This document shows, one piece after another, positions 58,571 through 64,000 of a DNA stretch of 64,000 nt. This stretch comes from Sphingomonas hankookensis. GTDB lineage: Bacteria; Pseudomonadota; Alphaproteobacteria; Sphingomonadales; Sphingomonadaceae. The stretch is from the NCBI RefSeq assembly GCF_022664465.1, contig NZ_JAKREV010000006.1:62001-126000 (forward strand). Direction: 5' to 3'. The stretch's first letter is position 1; the number at the start of each line of letters is the position of its first letter. The position numbers and the translations under genes are program-made. The notes below the pieces were generated by a model. The model was given only the letters and a program-made list of their open reading frames with translations, searched no databases and was not told the DNA's origin.

Positions 58571-61381
58571 CTAGAAGAACAGCTTCCGAAAGGTGACGCG
58601 CACCACCCGGCCGAGCGGGTCGATGAAGCCCGGCTGGAAACGGAACGGTACTTCGCCGTCGGGACCGGTCACGCGCTGGCGGGCATTGAACAGATTGTCG
58701 ACGCTGAGGCTGATCCGGCTTCCACGTAGCCAGCCATTGCTGCGCACCCACGACGGTTGCTCGCCCGGATTGACGAACAGCCGCAGGTTGACCCGCGCGA
58801 GGCTGCCGAAATCCAGCGCCTGCGCGCCCGTGGTGCCACCGTTCACCTGCGTGCCCTCACGCCAGTCGATGCCGAAATTGGCGCCATAGCCGTCCCGGGT
58901 ATAGCCGCCACGGAGCTGAACCTGATGGCGCGACGTGCCGCCGGTGTCGCCGGTCGCCGATCCGTTGAGCAGGTCCAGCTCGGGAAGGCCGGGTCGGATC
59001 AGGATCCGGTCGGTGAAGACGATCGTGTGGTAGAGGCTGACCCGCAGTCCGCCGCCGCCACCACCACCGCCCGGCCCGCCGAACCCGCGGCCGGGGCCGC
59101 CGAAGCCGCGACCTCCGCCGCCACCCTGTCCGCCCGGCCCGCCAAAGCCGCGGCCCTCGCGCGGGCCGTCACCCGGTGGCGGGGGGGGCGGGGCATCGCT
59201 GGTCGGGCGTCCGGCCTCGGCCGCGTCGCGCGCCGCACGCCGTGCCTCCATGCGCGCCTGCCGCTGGGCATCGGCGGCACGCGAACGCGCGGTGGTGATC
59301 CGTTGGAAGAAGTTCAGCCCGTAGCGAAGCTGGCTGTTCTCCGCCCGCGCGAAATTGATCGAACGCGTGTCGAGCCGGATCAGCGTCCCGTCGGCATCGC
59401 GCACGAACCGGTCGGGAAAGGCGTTCTGAATCTCGGCGGTGATCGCCGGGAAACCCTGGATCGGATTGTCGGTCCGCTCCGACAGATAATCCGCCTGGAA
59501 CGTCAGGTTGCGCGCGCTCCACGGCTTGATGTTCAGCCCCAGCTTGAAGCTCTTGTTGGTTTCGGCGACCAGCGCGGCATTGCCGCCGGTCACCGTGGTC
59601 ACGTCGACGCTTTGGCCCAGGACGTAATCGAACACCCGCACGAACGGGGTGACGACCGTCGGATTGCCGAGCTGCTGCTGGGTCGGCGCATTCTCTTCGG
59701 TGGTGAAGTTGGCGATGATCCGGACCGGCGTGACCGGCTGCCAGTTGACGCCATAGCCATAGGTGGTGAGCGTGCCGAAGTCCGACAGCTGCTCCAGCTC
59801 GACATTGCCGTTCAGCGACAGCCGCCCAAGGAAGCTCAGCACCCCGTTCTGGGCATTGGCGATCGGCAGGTCGATATTGGCACGTACCGATCCCGAATCG
59901 CGACCGAGTTCGACGCTGCTGTCGATCCCCGAACGCTGTGACTGGCTGCTGAAATCGGTGGTACGCGCGGCCAACCGGATGCTGGCATTCGCTTCGCCGG
60001 CGGGCAGGGAGAATGGCGATCCCGACGCCAACCCCTCGATCGCGCCCGCGCTCGACACCGATCGCGCGCGATCGGCAATGCGCAGGAAGCTGCCCAGATC
60101 GCCGAACGGGCTGGCGGTCCCGGCCAATATACCGGCCTGCAATGCGGTGGCATCGACGCCGCGTTCGGTCCGCGTCTCGCTCTCGGTGCGGTCGTAGCTG
60201 CCGTTCAGCGTCCAGCGCCACCGCCCGATGTCGCCGTTCAACACCACGCCCAGATTGGCGGTCGTCGTCTCGGCATTGCGACGCAGCGGATCGGTGTCGG
60301 CATAGCGCAACACGCGCACGTCGTTGTCGAACGGCGAGAAGGGCGAAGTACCGGGCAGGGTCAGCGAGAGGCTGGGCAGGCCCAGCAGCGATTCGCTGCG
60401 ATTATGCTCGACGCGCCCGTTCACCGTCGCCGCCACGTTGCCGAATACGTTGCGGCTATAGACCGCGTTGGCCGAAAACCGGTCGCTCTGCGCCTGCAAC
60501 GTACGGAACGGCGTGGTATCGGTGATATTGGGATTGCCCGCCGCGGCGGCGAACCCGGCCAGCGTCGGCGACCCCGCCGGAACGCCCGCGATCGTGGCGG
60601 TGCCGAGCGCCGGATCGATCGCCGCGCCGCTGACCGTCGAGGTGACGTTACCGGTCAGGTCGAACGGCGTGCCCGTTGGATTGAGCGCGATGCCACGCTC
60701 GCTCTCCAGCAGGTTGGAGGTCGTCTCCGCCTGAAGGTTCAGGTTGAAGCGCTTGTCGCGGTCGATGCGGACGAGGCCGCCTTCCGCCTCGAAGTTGCTC
60801 GATCCCCCGTCGGTCGGCGCGCTGCCCTCCAGTTCGCCGGTATAGCTGCGGAAGCGCGGGCGCAGCACGAAGTTGATGACCTTCTGATCGGCGCGATAGC
60901 CGAATTTCAGCGCCACTTCCTCGGGCAGGATATCGACGCGCAACAGTGCCTCTGGCGGGAAGTCGGCAATCTCGCGCACGCCCGCCGATCGCCGTCCGTT
61001 GATCAGAATCACCGGGTCGCCGCCGCGCACCGACTGCGTCTGCGGGGCGAGTTCGCTCAACAGGTCGGTGATCGAATTGGTGCCGTAGCTGCGGATGTCG
61101 GCCGGGGTCAGCTGCAATTCGGGTTTGATGTCACCCGGCACGGCGCCCGGTAGCCGGCGACCGGTGACGACGATTTCATCGACCTCGCCTTCGGCGTCGG
61201 TGCCGGCAGCACCGGTTCCGACCGGGTCGGGCGTCTGCGCCGGGGTCTGTGTGGTCGGGGTGAGCGGGGTGACCGGTGGCGTCTGCGCGGTCGTGGTCGG
61301 TGGCGCGACCGACGCCGTCTGCGCGGCCCACGCCGCCGGCGCCGTTCCCAAAGCCAGTACCACCAACGTCCATCGCGCCAT
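58571..61381 (-). CDS. TonB-dependent receptor-like outer membrane protein with Gly-rich insertion (936 aa)
   Basis: Signal peptide MARWTLVVLALGTAPAAWA, a Thr/Pro/Gln-rich spacer (25-65), then EVDEIVVTGRR and a short plug with LTPADIRSYGTNSITDLLSELAPQ, GGDPVILINGRRSAGVREIADFPPEALLRVDIL. The barrel follows and ends in the outer-membrane signature VVRVTFRKLFF. At about residues 735-785 there is a Pro then Gly/Arg/Phe-rich low-complexity loop (GRGFGGPG repeats). Substrate unknown. ATG 61381 has GGAAGG at good distance. No adjacent TonB or ABC transporter gene. Confidence 0.83.
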   Translation of the reverse strand: MARWTLVVLALGTAPAAWAAQTASVAPPTTTAQTPPVTPLTPTTQTPAQTPDPVGTGAAGTDAEGEVDEIVVTGRRLPGAVPGDIKPELQLTPADIRSYGTNSITDLLSELAPQTQSVRGGDPVILINGRRSAGVREIADFPPEALLRVDILPEEVALKFGYRADQKVINFVLRPRFRSYTGELEGSAPTDGGSSNFEAEGGLVRIDRDKRFNLNLQAETTSNLLESERGIALNPTGTPFDLTGNVTSTVSGAAIDPALGTATIAGVPAGSPTLAGFAAAAGNPNITDTTPFRTLQAQSDRFSANAVYSRNVFGNVAATVNGRVEHNRSESLLGLPSLSLTLPGTSPFSPFDNDVRVLRYADTDPLRRNAETTTANLGVVLNGDIGRWRWTLNGSYDRTESETRTERGVDATALQAGILAGTASPFGDLGSFLRIADRARSVSSAGAIEGLASGSPFSLPAGEANASIRLAARTTDFSSQSQRSGIDSSVELGRDSGSVRANIDLPIANAQNGVLSFLGRLSLNGNVELEQLSDFGTLTTYGYGVNWQPVTPVRIIANFTTEENAPTQQQLGNPTVVTPFVRVFDYVLGQSVDVTTVTGGNAALVAETNKSFKLGLNIKPWSARNLTFQADYLSERTDNPIQGFPAITAEIQNAFPDRFVRDADGTLIRLDTRSINFARAENSQLRYGLNFFQRITTARSRAADAQRQARMEARRAARDAAEAGRPTSDAPPPPPPGDGPREGRGFGGPGGQGGGGGRGFGGPGRGFGGPGGGGGGGGLRVSLYHTIVFTDRILIRPGLPELDLLNGSATGDTGGTSRHQVQLRGGYTRDGYGANFGIDWREGTQVNGGTTGAQALDFGSLARVNLRLFVNPGEQPSWVRSNGWLRGSRISLSVDNLFNARQRVTGPDGEVPFRFQPGFIDPLGRVVRVTFRKLFF

Positions 61382-61484
61382 GCGCATTCCTTCCAAACCC
61401 TGTCCGCGTCGAGGCGGTATCAGGGGCGTTACGGTCCAAATGTCGCACAACTATCGCGCGGGATGAAAATATCCGGGCGAAGGC

Positions 61485-61862
61485 CTATCGCTTGAGCAGA
61501 TAGTTCAGATGCGCCGCCGCGATCGGACGGTCGCGATCGTCCTGCCACGCGGTCGCGGTGACATTGGCGATCCGCGCGCCCAGCCGGGTGACGGTCCCGC
61601 CGGCAAAGGTCGTCCGCTCGCGCCCGCCGCGCATATAGTCGATGGTGACGTTGATCGGCTTGATCGTCGCATGGTCGTCGCCCAGCGCGGCGCGCAGCGC
61701 AGCCCATGCCGCCATCTCCAGCATCCCGCCGATCGCGCCGCCGTGCAGGAAACCGGGGCGGCCGAGCAGGTCGCCGGCAAACGGCATCGTCACGATCGGA
61801 TGGCCGCGGTCGTCGGTGTCGAACGTCAGGCCGAGCAGTTCGGCATAGGGGGACAGCGTCAT
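61485..61862 (-). CDS. PaaI-type hotdog thioesterase (125 aa)
   Basis: Hotdog fold: RPGFLHGGAIGGMLEMAAWAALRAAL carries the HGG motif with the central helix, and INVTIDYMRGGRERTTFAGGTVTRLG the beta strands. Such enzymes hydrolyse acyl- or aryl-CoA. Four-base overlap with the next thioesterase gene upstream, so the two are cotranscribed, perhaps as a heteromer. Confidence 0.8.
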   Translation of the reverse strand: MTLSPYAELLGLTFDTDDRGHPIVTMPFAGDLLGRPGFLHGGAIGGMLEMAAWAALRAALGDDHATIKPINVTIDYMRGGRERTTFAGGTVTRLGARIANVTATAWQDDRDRPIAAAHLNYLLKR

Positions 61863-62302
61863 GCCGCAGCGTCCAGCAGCATGAAGGTGCCCGCGACATG
61901 CGCGACCGGATCGTCGGGATCGCCGTCATGCGCGATGCCGCGCACGAACGCGACCTGCCGTGCGACGCGGTAGCATTCGCCGCGCCCGACGACCGTCCGC
62001 CCCGCCGTCGCCGGCCGCAGATAGTCGAGCCGGAGGTCGAGCGTCGCATGCGGCAGGAACGCGCCGCGCTTCAGCCACACGCCGACGCTGGTCGCCATGT
62101 CCATCAGCGTGACGATCGGCCCCGACGCCAGCACGCCGCGCGCCGGATCGCCGACCAGGTCGTCGCGAAACGGCAGCAGCAGTTCGCACCAGTCGGCCCC
62201 ATGCGCCTGATAGCCGATGCCCAGCCGCGACCCATGGCCGCCGATGCGGGCGGCGAAGAAGCGGGCGGGATCGAACCCGGGGGGCAGGCTGAAAGCGGTC
62301 AT
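61859..62302 (-). CDS. Second hotdog thioesterase-like protein (147 aa)
   Basis: YQAHGADWCELLLPFRDDLVGDPARGVLASGPIVTLMDMATSVGVWLK has the PaaI layout, but the HGG triad is replaced by RGVLASGP, seen in divergent members. LDLRLDYLRPATAGRTVVGRGECYRV forms the later strands. ATG at 62302 with AAGGAAACGGGG upstream; a longer frame runs into the divergent peptide gene. Partner of the gene at 61485. Confidence 0.78.
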   Translation of the reverse strand: MTAFSLPPGFDPARFFAARIGGHGSRLGIGYQAHGADWCELLLPFRDDLVGDPARGVLASGPIVTLMDMATSVGVWLKRGAFLPHATLDLRLDYLRPATAGRTVVGRGECYRVARQVAFVRGIAHDGDPDDPVAHVAGTFMLLDAAA

Positions 62303-62434
62303 CCCCGTTTCCTTAGATCGGATCGCGGCCGGGTTGAAGCGGCGAACCATAACAGCTTTGTAACTAGGGCGCGGCGGGGCGCGGCCATAGGGTCGGGGCG
62401 GCGGCGCATCGGTGTCGCGCAAGGGGGAAACACG

Positions 62435-62590
62435 ATGCCGCTCGTCACCATCGCCATGGCCGATATCGTCGAATTGGGGACACAGGTCGCGACAACCGGC
62501 GCGATCCGCGCGGCGGAGGCGTCGGGCGATCAGGTCTTCGAATATATCATCGCCGTCGCGATGCTGGTGTACGAGATGTATCCCAACTGA
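62435..62590 (+). CDS. 51-aa peptide gene heading an unknown cassette
   Basis: ATG at 62435 has AAGGGGGAAA as ribosome site. MPLVTIAMADIVELGTQVAT is followed by TGAIRAAEASGDQVFEYIIA and a hydrophobic/aromatic end VAMLVYEMYPN. No Cys, no signal peptide, no twin-Gly. One base separates its stop from the next start (TGACATG). Small size, good ribosome site and coupling suggest it is expressed. It might be a precursor peptide, a small regulator or a subunit; no homologue recognised. Confidence 0.55.
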   Translation: MPLVTIAMADIVELGTQVATTGAIRAAEASGDQVFEYIIAVAMLVYEMYPN

Positions 62591-62591
62591 C

Positions 62592-63536
62592 ATGCCTGCG
62601 CCGATCGAAGCGGGGTTGCGCGATGCGATCGCCGCGGCGCGGGAGCGTTCGTTGGCGGCGGGTCGTGCGTGGATCGACGACGCGGCGCTCCGCGCGGTAA
62701 CGGCGCGCTTCACCGATATTCCGACGCTGGCCGAGGGAGAGGCCGCGGCACGGGCGTTGGTGGAGGATGCCGGCTGGGTTGCCGCGTTGCTGGGCCCGTG
62801 GATCGCCCGGCTACGGGGCGATCCGCTGTTCGAACCGCCGTTCAAGAGCCAGCGCGACGCGTTGCGTACCGGCATGGTGCTGGCCGAGACGCCGGCCGCG
62901 AGCGTGACGATGGCGGCGATCGATTCGTTCGCCCCGGCGGCGCGGGTACTGCCCGATACGGTGGTGGTCGGTGGGCGGGTGTCGTGGACGCGCTACATGC
63001 GCGGCGGCGAGGCGCGGCTATGGCGCTGGCGCGCCGATGCCGTCGACGCGAACTGGCATGGCGGGGTGGCGGCACCCGCGCGCCCGCTAGCGGTGCGTCC
63101 GCTGACCGACGGGGCGGTGGTGCGGATCGACGGGCGGCAGGAGGCGATGCTGCTGGTCGATCCGTCGGCGCCGATCGTGTCGGTCACGGTGACGTTGCGC
63201 GTGGGCGCGGCGCCGTTCCTGCGCGAATATGACCGCCTCGGCGGCGCGCTGGTCCGCGTGGCGACGCTCGACGACGCGGCCGCGCGCAGCACGATGCTGC
63301 TGACGTTGCTGCGCGAACTAGGGCAGGGCGATGCAGCCGTGTTCGACGCCCTGTCGCGCGATCCCGCCTTCTTCGTCCGCTGGGACGCGATGCGCGAATG
63401 GCTGGCGGCCGACGCCCGCAGCGCCTTGCCCCGGCTTCGCACCATGACCGGCGATCCGCACCCGGAGGTACGGACGGCGGCGCAGGCGATGTTGCCGGTG
63501 GTCGAGGCGCGGATGGGGGCGGCATGGCCCGGCTGA
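62592..63536 (+). CDS. Unknown protein coupled to the 51-aa peptide (314 aa)
   Basis: Soluble, Ala/Arg-rich; N-terminal helical region (EAGLRDAIAAARERSLAAGR), a middle beta-rich part (VVGGRVSWTRYMRGGEARLWRWRADAVDANWHGG, VSVTVTLRVGAAPFLREYDRLGG) and a C-terminal helical part with a HEAT-like turn (MTGDPHPEVRTAAQAML). W-x-W and N-W-H aromatic clusters stand out. No catalytic motif I can name. It starts 1 base after the peptide gene and overlaps the next gene by 13 bases, so the three form one unit. Confidence 0.6.
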   Translation: MPAPIEAGLRDAIAAARERSLAAGRAWIDDAALRAVTARFTDIPTLAEGEAAARALVEDAGWVAALLGPWIARLRGDPLFEPPFKSQRDALRTGMVLAETPAASVTMAAIDSFAPAARVLPDTVVVGGRVSWTRYMRGGEARLWRWRADAVDANWHGGVAAPARPLAVRPLTDGAVVRIDGRQEAMLLVDPSAPIVSVTVTLRVGAAPFLREYDRLGGALVRVATLDDAAARSTMLLTLLRELGQGDAAVFDALSRDPAFFVRWDAMREWLAADARSALPRLRTMTGDPHPEVRTAAQAMLPVVEARMGAAWPG

Positions 63537-64000
63537 TCGATCCGGGCAGCGGCGATGCGATCGACCTCGACGATCTGGTCGACCTGCTGGCCGCCGAACC
63601 GATCGACGTGCGCGACGAGGATGCGTTCGCCTCGCTCGGGTCCGCGCTCGCCCGGCTGGGGCGCAACCGCCACTTTCTCGCCGACCTTGCGCTTGCCGAA
63701 TTGAAGCAGCGTTGTCGCGGGCAGGTTGATGGCAATGCCTATGGCGCGCAGGTCCTGCTGCTGCGCCCGCCGGACGGCCGGTTCGTGCTGCGCGCCAATT
63801 TCTGGCCGGCGGCGCAGGACCGCGCGCTGCGCGCCGGCGGGCGGGCGGCGTTCTTCTACGACCTGCCGCACGACCATAATTTCCCGTTCCTGACGGTCGG
63901 CTATCATGGGCCGGGCTATTGGAGCGACGATTACCGTTACGACGTCACGCGCATCGACGGCCGCGTCGGCGAGCCGGCGGGGTTGCGCCATGTCGGGCGC
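63524..64000 (+). CDS. Cupin-like protein of unknown function, 3' end cut by the window
   Basis: The frame is open to the right edge (159 codons). An acidic N-terminus (IDLDDLVDLLAAEPIDVRDED) is followed by FVLRANFWPAA and FFYDLPHDHNFPFLTVGYHG, with H116 and H118 in a His-Asp-His-Asn element as in metal-binding cupins, then GPGYWSDDYRYD. A third metal ligand would be expected beyond residue 159. Overlaps the upstream gene by 13 bases. Could be a 2-oxoglutarate- or metal-dependent oxygenase or a non-enzymatic cupin; not decidable here. Confidence 0.6.
   Translation, partial: MARLIDPGSGDAIDLDDLVDLLAAEPIDVRDEDAFASLGSALARLGRNRHFLADLALAELKQRCRGQVDGNAYGAQVLLLRPPDGRFVLRANFWPAAQDRALRAGGRAAFFYDLPHDHNFPFLTVGYHGPGYWSDDYRYDVTRIDGRVGEPAGLRHVGR

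Overview
The window is about 64 kb of high-GC DNA from an alphaproteobacterium, most probably a sphingomonad (Sphingomonas or close kin). I infer this from the codon and base composition, the argH-lipoprotein-lysA order, CtrA-type TTAA-N7-TTAA sites, the many short palindromic extragenic repeats (cgtcat-cccgc-type units) and the Gly-rich TonB-dependent receptor. No rRNA, tRNA, CRISPR array or transposase was seen.

Region 1 (1-4758) is the distal end of a prophage: a beta-helix tailspike cut by the left edge, a membrane/endolysin/holin-like lysis set, and an SGNH-type phage esterase, all in overlapping frames. Region 2 (5018-10805) holds host housekeeping genes: ppx/gppA-rlmE, a PRISE-type reductase divergent from an HxlR regulator, rpoZ, a phospholipase D-type enzyme and small unknowns. 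Region 3 (11108-13530) has three Tad pilus pseudopilin/TadG-type genes behind a CtrA box. Region 4 (13665-20705) has a TlpA-like thioredoxin, argH, a small lipoprotein, lysA, a short siroheme synthase, a ZntB/CorA transporter, a heavily decayed chemoreceptor pseudogene and an FMN reductase.

Region 5 (20915-58484) is a nearly complete flagellar locus. A leftward run of 17 kb starts with a sigma-54 activator (FlbD-like) and continues fliE-F-G-H-I-J-K-L-M-N-O-P-Q-R-flhB-fliD-fliS. Flagellin (fliC) is divergent from it. Next come, leftward, flgM-flgN, then a lytic transglycosylase-flhA-fliA unit and a stator-like pair followed by flgA. Rightward are flgB-C-D-E and flgF-G-H-I-J-K-L, then motA-motB. 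I can read a regulatory cascade directly from promoters. A CtrA-like box and a palindrome precede the activator gene. Four sigma-54 promoters (TGGCAYN-N4-TTGCW) lie before flgB, flgF, the stator-like pair and the transglycosylase-flhA-fliA unit, three of them with CGGCAAGC/GCTTGCCGG palindromes close by upstream or shared (for flgF the copy is downstream). Sigma-28-type promoters with constant geometry lie before fliC, flgM and fliD. This gives CtrA -> FlbD-like/sigma-54 -> FliA -> filament and chaperone genes, with FlgM as the checkpoint.

Region 6 (58571-64000) has a TonB-dependent receptor with a Gly-rich insertion, two hotdog thioesterase-like genes and, running off the right edge, a 51-aa peptide gene coupled to two genes of unknown function. 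That last cassette is the least explained part of the window.
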